Notes under the pieces: generated by a model
What the model saw: the letters and a program-made list of their open reading frames with translations, nothing else
Database searches by the model: none
Told to the model about the DNA's origin: nothing
Shown here: piece after piece, positions 23,670-30,899 of the stretch
How positions within the stretch are numbered: the first letter of the stretch is position 1
Layout: every line of letters begins with the position of its first letter
Translations under genes and position numbers: made by a program
From: Aquabacter sp965279295
Lineage (GTDB): Bacteria; Pseudomonadota; Alphaproteobacteria; Rhizobiales; Xanthobacteraceae
Direction: 5' to 3' (one strand)
DNA length: 64,000 nucleotides
Assembly: GCA_965279295.1 (NCBI GenBank)
Contig: CBDIHQ010000004.1

Positions 23670-25180
23670 GGCGTGTCCTCGATGGGCGCGGCGGAGAGGC
23701 CGGGGAAGCGGCGGCGCGCCTCGGTCAGGGTGAATGCGCTGTGGCGCGCGGGGTCGGCGCGCTCCGGGAAATCGGCGCGGAAATGTCCGCCCCGGCTTTC
23801 CTCCCGCGCCAGTGCGGCGGCCGTGACGAGCCCGGCGACCAGGGCGGCATCGCTGGCCATGCGCGGCGCGAAGCGGTCCAGCGCCTCTGCGAGCCCCGCG
23901 CGCGTGCGCACCACGCCGACATCCCGGTCCATGACCGTTCGGATCATGTCGAGATCGGCGGAGGGTGGCGGCAGAACCGGCGGCAGCGCCGTCTGCGCGA
24001 TCCCGGCGGCGTCGTGTTCCTTGATGTCGGCGGCGATCCAATGGGCGAAGGCCAGCGCCTCAAGCAGAGAGTTGCTGGCCAAGCGGTTGGCGCCGTGCAG
24101 GCCAGTGGAGGCCACCTCGCCGCAGGCATAGAGGCCGGGCAGGGAGGTCGCGCCCATTTCGTCCACCTTCACGCCGCCCATATGATAATGCGCGGCCGGC
24201 CGCACCGGGATCATGTCCCGCTCGGGGTCGATGCCGTTGCGCCGGCACAGGGCGTGCACCGAGGGAAAGTCGCTGGGAAACCGCGCGCCCACCGCCTCGC
24301 GGGCATCGAGGAACACTCGTCGTCCCGCGATGATCTGGCTGTGGATCGCCCGCGCCACCACATCGCGCGGGTCGAGATCCCGCCCCGCCATGAACCGTTC
24401 GCCGAGATCGTTCACCAGTATCGCGCCGGCGCCGCGCAGCGCCTCGGTGGCGAGCGGCATGGGGTCGCTCGCGGTGGCGATGGCGGTGGGGTGGAACTGC
24501 ACGAATTCGAGGTCGCGCAGCACCGCGCCGGCCCGTGCCGCCATGGCGATGCCGGAGCCGCGCGCCGAAAGCGGGTTGGTGGTGGCGGCATAGAGCCCGC
24601 CGAGGCCGCCGGTGGCGAGAACCACGGCGCGGCCGCGATGAAGAACCGGTGTGCCCTCCTTGTCCGTGCACCACACGCCGGCGACCCGCCCGTTCTCCAC
24701 CAGCAGGCGGGTGGCGCGCAGGTCCGCGCTGCGCTCGATATGCGCGGCATCGCGCGCGCAGGCGACCAAGGTGCCGAGCACCGAGCGTCCGGTGGCATCG
24801 CCTCCGGCATGCACGATGCGCGCGCGGCCGTGGGCGCCCTCCAGCCCGAGCGCAATGCCCCCGTCCGGTTCGCGGTCGAAGAACACGCCCCAGGCGAGCA
24901 GCCGCCCGATGATATGGGGACCGGCGTCCGTGACCTTGGCGACGATGTCGGCCTCGCACAGGCCGGCACCGGCAATGCGGGTGTCGGCGGCATGCAGGCC
25001 GGCGGCATCGTTCGGGCCGATGGCGGCGGCGATGCCACCCTGGGCCATTCGCGTCGCGGCGTCCGTCCCGGTGGGGCTCGGGGCGATCAGCAGCACCGGC
25101 AGGGGCGCGAGTTCCAGCGCGGTGGCAATGCCGGCCAGGCCCGCCCCCACCACGATCACGCGGTCGGCGGCGTTGGTCAT
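23666..25180 (-). CDS. nadB: L-aspartate oxidase
   Basis: 504 residues. NadB is an FAD enzyme oxidising aspartate to iminoaspartate for quinolinate synthesis. The N-terminal FAD-binding motif VIVVGAGLAGIATALELA is followed by the TRMAQGGIAAAIG segment, HAGGDATGRSVLGTLV, VVLATGGLGGLYAATTNPLS, LEFVQFHPTA with the active-site histidine, and AAHYHMGGVKVDEMGATSL. LYACGEVASTGLHGANRLAS then marks the C-terminal FAD site. It lies 4 bp after nadA and overlaps nadC by 4 bp, so the three form one operon. Confidence 0.97.
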   Translation of the reverse strand: MTNAADRVIVVGAGLAGIATALELAPLPVLLIAPSPTGTDAATRMAQGGIAAAIGPNDAAGLHAADTRIAGAGLCEADIVAKVTDAGPHIIGRLLAWGVFFDREPDGGIALGLEGAHGRARIVHAGGDATGRSVLGTLVACARDAAHIERSADLRATRLLVENGRVAGVWCTDKEGTPVLHRGRAVVLATGGLGGLYAATTNPLSARGSGIAMAARAGAVLRDLEFVQFHPTAIATASDPMPLATEALRGAGAILVNDLGERFMAGRDLDPRDVVARAIHSQIIAGRRVFLDAREAVGARFPSDFPSVHALCRRNGIDPERDMIPVRPAAHYHMGGVKVDEMGATSLPGLYACGEVASTGLHGANRLASNSLLEALAFAHWIAADIKEHDAAGIAQTALPPVLPPPSADLDMIRTVMDRDVGVVRTRAGLAEALDRFAPRMASDAALVAGLVTAAALAREESRGGHFRADFPERADPARHSAFTLTEARRRFPGLSAAPIEDTP

Positions 25181-25184
25181 GGCC

Positions 25185-26180
25185 TCACCGGATCGCCAGC
25201 ATGCGTTCGACGCTGGCGCGCGCGCCCGGCAAAAGGGCCGGGTCGACGATCACCTCAGGCGACATGTTTTCCAGGGCGCGGCGGATGTTGGAGAGCGTGA
25301 TGCGCTTCATGTGCGGGCAGAGGTTGCACGGTTTCACGAAGTCGATTTCGGGATAGTGCACCGCCACATTGTCGCCCATGGAGCATTCGGTGACGAGCGC
25401 CACCCGCGCCGGACGCTTGTCCGCGACGAAGCTCACCATCTCGGCGGTGGAGCCGGAGAAGTCGGCCGCCTCCACCACTTCGGGCGGGCATTCGGGATGG
25501 GCGATCACGGTGACATCGGGGTAGATGTCGCGGATATCGGCGATATCCATGGGCGTGAAGCGCTCATGGACCTCGCAGCGGCCATGCCAGGAGATGATCT
25601 CCACATGGGTCTGGGCGGCGATGTTGCGGGCGAGATATTCGTCCGGGATCATGATGACACGCGGCACCCCCAGGGCCTCCACCACCTTCTTGGCATTGCC
25701 GGAGGTGCAGCAGATGTCGGATTCCGCCTTCACCGCCGCCGAGGTGTTCACATAGGTGACGACGGGCACGCCGGGATACTTCGCCTTCAGCGCGCGCACA
25801 TCCTCGGGCCGGATGGATTCGGCCAGCGAGCAGCCGGCCTTCTCATCGGGGATCAGCACGATCTTGTCGGGGTTCAGCACCTTGGCGGTCTCCGCCATGA
25901 AGTGCACGCCGGCCATGAGGATCACGTCGGCATCGGTGGCCGCCGCCTCGCGGGCGAGCGCCAGGCTGTCGCCGACGATATCCGCCACGGTGTGGAAGAT
26001 TTCCGGCGACTGGTAATTGTGCGCCAGGAGCACCGCGTTGCGGCGTTGCTTCAGCTCCAGGATCGCCGCGATGTCGTCGGCCAGAAGCTGCCATTCCATG
26101 GGCGGCACATGGCGCCGCACCCGCTCGTAGAGGTGCGGCAGGGGCAGGGTGGCGAGGTCCGTGGCTGGAACGTGAAGCAT
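25185..26180 (-). CDS. nadA: Quinolinate synthase A
   Basis: 331 residues, the usual length. NadA condenses iminoaspartate with dihydroxyacetone phosphate using a 4Fe-4S cluster. Candidate cluster cysteines are in EKAGCSLAES, ESDICCTSGNA, VTECSMGDN and PCNLCPHMKRI. Substrate motifs include LLAHNYQSPEI, AGVHFMAETAKVLNP, SWHGRCEVHERF and AHPECPPEVVEAADFSGST. It is first in the nadABC operon, behind two palindromic operators. All three genes of de novo NMN synthesis from aspartate are therefore co-regulated. Confidence 0.97.
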   Translation of the reverse strand: MLHVPATDLATLPLPHLYERVRRHVPPMEWQLLADDIAAILELKQRRNAVLLAHNYQSPEIFHTVADIVGDSLALAREAAATDADVILMAGVHFMAETAKVLNPDKIVLIPDEKAGCSLAESIRPEDVRALKAKYPGVPVVTYVNTSAAVKAESDICCTSGNAKKVVEALGVPRVIMIPDEYLARNIAAQTHVEIISWHGRCEVHERFTPMDIADIRDIYPDVTVIAHPECPPEVVEAADFSGSTAEMVSFVADKRPARVALVTECSMGDNVAVHYPEIDFVKPCNLCPHMKRITLSNIRRALENMSPEVIVDPALLPGARASVERMLAIR

Positions 26181-26196
26181 GGCGCATACCTCCCGC

Positions 26197-26215
26197 TATG
26201 CTCAAATTGAGCATA
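26197..26215. promoter_or_regulatory. nadA operator 1 (perfect 9-bp palindrome)
   Basis: TATGCTCAA-A-TTGAGCATA, perfectly symmetric and 16 bp before the nadA ATG. It resembles operators assigned to NadQ, the NAD-biosynthesis repressor of rhizobia. The identity of the regulator is inferred; no nadQ-like gene is in the window. Confidence 0.75.
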
Positions 26216-26258
26216 AGTGGAATGAAAAAATCGCCGGTCGAAAGCCGGCTTCATTGCT

Positions 26259-26277
26259 TATGCTAACTGTGAGCATA
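26259..26277. promoter_or_regulatory. nadA operator 2
   Basis: TATGCTAAC-T-GTGAGCATA, with 8 of 9 positions symmetric. It is the same motif as operator 1, with centres 62 bp apart (about six helical turns), which would allow cooperative binding on one DNA face. Both precede nadA. Confidence 0.7.
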
Positions 26278-26493
26278 ACTCGCCGTCAATCCGGTCTCAG
26301 CGGAAAATGCCGGCGTAGACGCCAAAGACGCCGCTAATCGATTGCGGGTGCTCGCATTTCGGGGCTGGAATTTTTCTCAAATTCGCCGCGCCGCTTATCC
26401 AAGCGGGAGTTTCGGGTCGAGGCGGCATCGCTCGACCCGTTCATCGCGGATGGAATGCCCCGGCCTCGCCTTGCGATGCCGGGTCAGGCCCAA
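26278..26493. other. nadA upstream region, no gene seen
   Basis: Together with the operators this makes a gap of 313 bp between nadA and the lipoprotein gene. Apart from the hairpin at 26413-26439, I see no conserved element. The nadA promoter probably lies on the minus strand near operator 2. Confidence 0.4.
26413..26439 (-). terminator. Hairpin after the lipoprotein gene
   Basis: CGGGTCGAG (26413-26421) and CTCGACCCG (26431-26439) form a perfect 9-bp stem with a 9-nt loop, 54 bp past the lipoprotein stop. It lacks a U-tract; a terminator role separating this gene from nadA is inferred. Confidence 0.5.
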
Positions 26494-27003
26494 TCAGGGG
26501 CAGCGCACATAGACCATGGTGCCGTAACGCTTCTGCACGTCGGGATCCATCCAGCGCAGCACCAGCACGTTGCCGTTGAACGAGACCACCTGACGGTCGC
26601 GCTCGGCGCCGGCGGGGTCCTCGGCGGGGCCGATGAACGTCGGCTGGCCGGGAACCTGCTTTGAGATCACCTCGGTCTGCTTGGTTTCATCCGCCAGATA
26701 CATCAACACGCCGCCGCTCGGGCCTGCGGTGATGATGTAGGGATTGCTGCATTGCGCCTTGGCTTGGTTTTCCGTGCGCACCGCGTCCTCGGGCCGATGA
26801 TAGGCGGCAAGGCCGTAGCGGCCGACCAGGGCGGATGCCGGGATCGGGCTGGTGTATTGCGGAATGGCCGGCACCGGGGGCGGCGGGGGCTCGGAGGCGC
26901 AGCCGGCGAGCGCGAGCGCGCTGAGCGCGAAGCCGAAGGCGACGAGGCGCGCGCGAACGCTCCTTTTGAGGGCGTCTGCGGAAGGGATTGAGGACAGGGG
27001 CAT
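26494..27003 (-). CDS. Putative lipoprotein of unknown function
   Basis: 169 residues. A hydrophobic N-terminal segment (LVAFGFALSALALAG) ends in the lipobox LAGC, so the mature protein should be lipidated at C35. A proline-rich linker (EPPPPPVP) follows. The rest is a compact domain with SALVGRYGLAAYHRPEDA, the segment CSNPYIITAGPSGGVLMYLA, and C-terminal VLRWMDPDVQKRYGTMVYVRCP; two cysteines could pair. I recognise it only as a conserved alphaproteobacterial hypothetical. It stands alone, between nadA and the divergent groES. Confidence 0.85.
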   Translation of the reverse strand: MPLSSIPSADALKRSVRARLVAFGFALSALALAGCASEPPPPPVPAIPQYTSPIPASALVGRYGLAAYHRPEDAVRTENQAKAQCSNPYIITAGPSGGVLMYLADETKQTEVISKQVPGQPTFIGPAEDPAGAERDRQVVSFNGNVLVLRWMDPDVQKRYGTMVYVRCP

Positions 27004-27222
27004 TCACACACTCCGAGCCGAAGCCAGCACTGCGGCGTCGCGTTCACTTCGTTGCGACAGGGACCATAGAGCCTGATGATCGCGGCGTCGATTCTCGTCC
27101 CGGACTAGCCTCCGGCCCGCCTCCCGCACCCCGACACGCACATTCTACGGCGGCATCTCTTACATAAAGGTAAGGGACGCGGCCTTGACGCGCGAGGGGC
27201 ATGTCCCTATCTCCGGGGCAGG

Positions 27223-27249
27223 CTAGCACTCGGGTAAGCCGAGTGCCAA
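27223..27249. promoter_or_regulatory. CIRCE element (HrcA operator)
   Basis: CTAGCACTC-N9-GAGTGCCAA, 50 bp before the groES ATG. This is the conserved CIRCE inverted repeat (consensus TTAGCACTC-N9-GAGTGCTAA) with two mismatched end positions. HrcA binding represses groESL without heat stress, as established in alphaproteobacteria. Confidence 0.93.
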
Positions 27250-27298
27250 AAGCCGCGAGCGCCGCGCTCGCCGAAAAAAATTGAAGAGGATCAGGCCC

Positions 27299-27586
27299 AT
27301 GTCCTTCCGCCCTCTGCACGACCGGGTGGTCGTAAAGCGCATTGAAGCCGAGCAGAAGACTGCCGGTGGCATCATCATCCCCGACACCGCCAAGGAAAAG
27401 CCCCAGGAAGGCGAGATCGTCTCCGCCGGCCCCGGCGCCCGCGACGAGAGCGGCAAGGTCGTCCCGCTGGACGTCAAGGCCGGCGATCGCGTCCTGTTCG
27501 GCAAGTGGTCCGGCACCGAAGTGAAGGTGGACGGCCAGGATCTTCTTATCATGAAGGAAAGCGACATCCTCGGCGTGATCGCCTGA
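27299..27586 (+). CDS. groES: Co-chaperonin GroES
   Basis: 95 residues from ATG 27299, with GAGGA upstream. GroES caps the GroEL chamber as a heptamer. Visible motifs are FRPLHDRVVVKRIEAEQKTA, the mobile loop GGIIIPDTAKEKPQEGEIV, and GDRVLFGKWSGTEVKVDGQD followed by LLIMKESDILGVI. First gene of groESL, behind a CIRCE element, with groEL 46 bp downstream. Confidence 0.98.
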   Translation: MSFRPLHDRVVVKRIEAEQKTAGGIIIPDTAKEKPQEGEIVSAGPGARDESGKVVPLDVKAGDRVLFGKWSGTEVKVDGQDLLIMKESDILGVIA

Positions 27587-27632
27587 GCGTCCTTTCCCTC
27601 GTCACCATTTCTCTTATTCAGGAGCACGCCAC

Positions 27633-29270
27633 ATGGCTGCCAAAGAAGTAAAATTTGCGGGTGATGCCCGCGAGAAGATGCTGCGCGGCGTGGATATCCT
27701 CGCCAACGCGGTGAAGGTCACGCTCGGCCCCAAGGGCCGTAACGTCGTGATCGAGAAGTCGTTCGGCGCGCCGCGCATCACCAAGGACGGCGTCACCGTC
27801 GCGAAGGAAATCGAGCTTGAGGACCGGTTCGAGAACCTCGGCGCTCAGCTGGTTCGCGAAGTCGCTTCCAAGACCAACGACAAGGCCGGTGACGGTACCA
27901 CCACCGCGACCGTGCTGGCCCAGGCCATCGTCAAGGAAGGCGCCAAGGCGGTTGCCGCCGGCATGAACCCGATGGACCTGAAGCGCGGCATCGACCTCGC
28001 GGTCGCCGCTGCCATCGCCGACATCCGCGCCCGCGCCAAGAAGGTGTCCTCCTCCGCCGAAGTGGCGCAGGTCGGCACCATCTCCGCGAACGGCGATGCC
28101 TCGATCGGCGAAATGATCGCCGGCGCGATGCAGCGCGTGGGCAATGAAGGCGTCATCACGGTCGAAGAGGCCAAGACCGCCGACACCGAGCTCGACGTCG
28201 TCGAAGGCATGCAGTTCGACCGCGGCTATCTCTCCCCGTACTTCATCACGAATGCGGAGAAGATGATCGCCGAGCTGGAAGATCCCTATCTGCTGATCTT
28301 CGAGAAGAAGCTCTCCGGCCTTCAGCCGATCCTGCCGGTTCTCGAAGCCGTCGTGCAGTCCGGCAAGCCGCTCGTGATCGTGGCCGAGGACGTCGAGGGC
28401 GAAGCCCTTGCCACCCTGGTCGTGAACCGCCTGCGCGGCGGCCTCAAGGTCGCGGCCGTGAAGGCTCCCGGCTTCGGCGATCGCCGCAAGGCCATGCTGG
28501 AGGACATCGCGATCCTCACCGGTGGCCAGGTGATCTCGGAAGACCTCGGCATAAAGCTTGAGAATGTCACCCTCGACATGCTCGGCCGCGCCAAGAAGGT
28601 GATCCTCGAGAAGGAAAAGACCACCATCGTGGACGGCGTCGGCGAGAAAGCCGGCATCGAAGCCCGCGTGGCGCAGATCAAGGCGCAGATCGAGGAAACC
28701 TCCTCGGACTACGACCGCGAGAAGCTCCAGGAGCGTCTGGCGAAGCTCGCCGGCGGCGTCGCGGTGATCCGCGTCGGCGGTTCCACGGAAGTGGAAGTGA
28801 AGGAAAAGAAGGACCGCGTCGACGACGCCCTGAACGCGACCCGCGCTGCGGTCGAAGAAGGCATCGTCCCGGGCGGCGGCATTGCTCTGCTGCGCGCCAA
28901 GAAGGCCGCGGCTCTGGTGACCTCCACCAACCCGGACATCACCGCCGGTATCAAGATCGTGCTGCGCGCCCTTGAGGCCCCCATCCGCCAGATCGCGGAA
29001 AATGCGGGCGTCGAAGGCTCCATCGTGGTCGGCAAGGTGCAGGAGTCGGATGATCCGAACTTCGGCTTCAACGCGCAGACCGAAGAGTATGTGGACATGA
29101 TCGCCACCGGCATCGTCGATCCGGCGAAGGTCGTGCGCACCGCTCTCCAGGACGCCGCGTCCGTGGCCGGCCTGCTGGTCACCACCGAAGCCCTGGTCGC
29201 CGAGCTGCCCAAGCGTGAAGCCGGCGGCCCCTCGATGCCGGGCGGCGGCATGGGTGGCATGGACTTCTGA
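27633..29270 (+). CDS. groEL: Chaperonin GroEL
   Basis: 545 residues, standard length. ATP-dependent protein-folding chamber. Motifs: VTLGPKGRNVVIEKSFGAPR, AGDGTTTATVLAQAI, GYLSPYFITNAEKM, VKAPGFGDRRKAMLEDIAIL, GGGIALLRA, and the flexible C-terminal tail GGMGGMDF with a shortened GGM repeat. AGGAG precedes the ATG. A strong intrinsic terminator follows 24 bp later. Codon use is strongly biased, as for highly expressed genes. Many alphaproteobacteria have several groEL copies; this one is in the CIRCE-regulated operon. Confidence 0.99.
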   Translation: MAAKEVKFAGDAREKMLRGVDILANAVKVTLGPKGRNVVIEKSFGAPRITKDGVTVAKEIELEDRFENLGAQLVREVASKTNDKAGDGTTTATVLAQAIVKEGAKAVAAGMNPMDLKRGIDLAVAAAIADIRARAKKVSSSAEVAQVGTISANGDASIGEMIAGAMQRVGNEGVITVEEAKTADTELDVVEGMQFDRGYLSPYFITNAEKMIAELEDPYLLIFEKKLSGLQPILPVLEAVVQSGKPLVIVAEDVEGEALATLVVNRLRGGLKVAAVKAPGFGDRRKAMLEDIAILTGGQVISEDLGIKLENVTLDMLGRAKKVILEKEKTTIVDGVGEKAGIEARVAQIKAQIEETSSDYDREKLQERLAKLAGGVAVIRVGGSTEVEVKEKKDRVDDALNATRAAVEEGIVPGGGIALLRAKKAAALVTSTNPDITAGIKIVLRALEAPIRQIAENAGVEGSIVVGKVQESDDPNFGFNAQTEEYVDMIATGIVDPAKVVRTALQDAASVAGLLVTTEALVAELPKREAGGPSMPGGGMGGMDF

Positions 29271-29294
29271 TCCTTTCAGAATCAGAAAACAGAA

Positions 29295-29321
29295 GGGCGC
29301 GGCGAAAGCCGCGCCCTTTTT
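29295..29321 (+). terminator. Rho-independent terminator of groESL
   Basis: A perfect 9-bp stem GGGCGCGGC/GCCGCGCCC with GAAA loop followed by TTTTT. Textbook intrinsic terminator 24 bp past the groEL stop. Confidence 0.95.
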
Positions 29322-29397
29322 GTTTGCCCGCCCGAGGGGGAGATCGCTGGTCAAATCCGCTTGCGAGAGTTCCGCGAAACGCATGTCGCATGGCGCA

Positions 29398-29850
29398 TCA
29401 GCGGCGCTGGTAATGAATCCGGTTACGCGGGTTGCCGGCCTGGGTGGCATTGAAGCCGTCGGGGGTCGGCTGGAGATAGAATTGCGCGCCGTTGACGTAC
29501 AGATTTCCGCCGCGAACGTAGGCGGGGACCTTCTGTCCGTTCACGAAGGCGAGAGAGCGGCCGTCGGGCGCGATGCTGAGCCCCAATTGGAGGCCCTGGC
29601 GGTTGAACCCGACATAATTGCCGGCCAGCCAGCCGGGAAAGCCGCCGCGCGAGGGCGGGGGACCATATTGCTGCTGCTGCGGGGGCGGCGGGTAATAGGG
29701 CCGCTGCTGCTGCGGGGGCGGATAATATTGCGCCAGCTGCACCGGCGGCTGGTTATCCTGGGAAGCGAACGCCGGTGAGCCCGTACCCATGCTTAATGGC
29801 AGGGCAAGCAAGCTGGCCCCGATCAGTCCCAATGAAATTGCCGCTCTCAT
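29398..29850 (-). CDS. Secreted Pro/Gln/Tyr-rich small protein
   Basis: 150 residues from ATG 29850 (MRAAISLGLIGASLLALPLS), chosen because a signal peptide starts here and GGGGAA lies upstream; the frame is open to 30492 without family-like sequence. After cleavage near AFAS comes a repetitive segment of YYPPPQQQ-type units (about 40-65), then a small domain (GGFPGWLAGNYVGFNRQGLQ; LSIAPDGRSLAFVNG; LYVNGAQFYLQPTPDGFNAT) ending in basic residues. I do not recognise a characterised family; a cell-surface or periplasmic role is likely. The repeat region could be length-variable. Confidence 0.82.
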   Translation of the reverse strand: MRAAISLGLIGASLLALPLSMGTGSPAFASQDNQPPVQLAQYYPPPQQQRPYYPPPPQQQQYGPPPSRGGFPGWLAGNYVGFNRQGLQLGLSIAPDGRSLAFVNGQKVPAYVRGGNLYVNGAQFYLQPTPDGFNATQAGNPRNRIHYQRR

Positions 29851-30070
29851 CGCGTTCCCCAAACACTGTTCGCAGGTTCTGTCGCCGACCTTATCGCACG
29901 AGAACCGACTAAAAATTAACGAAGCGGGATCGCGCATAAAAAACTTGCTTGGACAACGGTGGCGCCGCCTAAAAGGTTGCAGAAGAAGAGGTTGAGGCGG
30001 CGATTTTCGGGTGGCGCACAGGCGCACGAACCGCACACTGCTCCGCGCGAATCGCCGGAGACTTGATCCC

Positions 30071-30820
30071 ATGCCCCATCCTTTCTCTCTCGCCGGCCGC
30101 ACCGCGCTGGTTACGGGCGCCACCTCCGGCATCGGCTTTGAGATCGCGCGCGGGCTGGCGCAGGCGGGTGCGCAAGTCACGATCAACGGCCGCGACCAAG
30201 AGCGGCTCGATGCCGCCTGCGCCGTCCTCGCGGAAGATGGCGCAGTGACAGGACTGGCCTTCGACGTCTCGGATGAAGCTGCGATCGTGCGGGCGCTGGA
30301 AGCCGCCCCCGGCTTCGATATCCTGGTGAACAACGCCGGCCTGCGGGACCGCCGCGCCTTCCTGGAACTCGACACCACCGCGCTGCGCCGGCTTATCGAT
30401 GCCATTGTCTTGGGCCCGGCCACGCTTGCCCGCCTTCTGGTGCCTGAAATGGCGGCGCGCGGCTGGGGGCGGATCATCAATGTCACCTCCATCGCTGGTC
30501 CCCTTGGACGGCCGGGCGATGCCGGTTACATCACCGCCAAGGGCGGGCTGGAGGCGCTGACGCGGGCGCTCGCCGCCGAGTTCGGGCCGCAGGGCATCAC
30601 GGTGAACGCGATCGCACCGGGATATTTCGCAACCTTCCCCAACCGCACCATGGTCACCGACCTCGAGACCGAAGAATGGCTCAAGAAGCGCACGTCCATC
30701 GGCCGCTGGGGACAGCCCGAGGAGGTCGCGGGAGCGGCGGTTTTCCTGGCGTCCCCCGCTGCCGGCTACGTCACTGGCCAAGTTCTGGCCGTGGATGGCG
30801 GCTATATCGCGCATTTCTAG
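30071..30820 (+). CDS. SDR family oxidoreductase (gluconate 5-dehydrogenase-like)
   Basis: 249 residues from ATG 30071. Classical short-chain dehydrogenase: nucleotide motif TGATSGIGFEIA, NGRDQERL, FDVSD, ILVNNAGLRDRR, and the catalytic serine in INVTSIAGPLGRPGDAGY with Y and K in YITAKGG. The C-terminal segment ITVNAIAPGYFAT leads to the typical VTGQVLAVDGGYIAHF end. The overall pattern is closest to gluconate 5-dehydrogenase/IdnO-type enzymes, but substrate assignment for SDRs is unreliable. It is followed 79 bp later by a GGDEF-EAL gene on the same strand; no functional link is evident. Confidence 0.92.
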   Translation: MPHPFSLAGRTALVTGATSGIGFEIARGLAQAGAQVTINGRDQERLDAACAVLAEDGAVTGLAFDVSDEAAIVRALEAAPGFDILVNNAGLRDRRAFLELDTTALRRLIDAIVLGPATLARLLVPEMAARGWGRIINVTSIAGPLGRPGDAGYITAKGGLEALTRALAAEFGPQGITVNAIAPGYFATFPNRTMVTDLETEEWLKKRTSIGRWGQPEEVAGAAVFLASPAAGYVTGQVLAVDGGYIAHF

Positions 30821-30899
30821 TGCTCCAGCTATCACCGCGCATTGTGCTGGACCCGGCTTCACGCCTATCAAGGGCGAACATGGCGGGGGCGGATCGCCA

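Noticed and set aside
27618..29450. A 610-codon minus-strand frame opposite groEL
   Set aside because: Antisense artefact of the strongly codon-biased groEL gene.
29665..29740. CRISPR-like or regulatory repeat in the YYPPPQQQ-coding segment
   Set aside because: The short irregular repeats are explained by Pro/Gln/Tyr codon runs in a coding sequence; no spacers or regular units.
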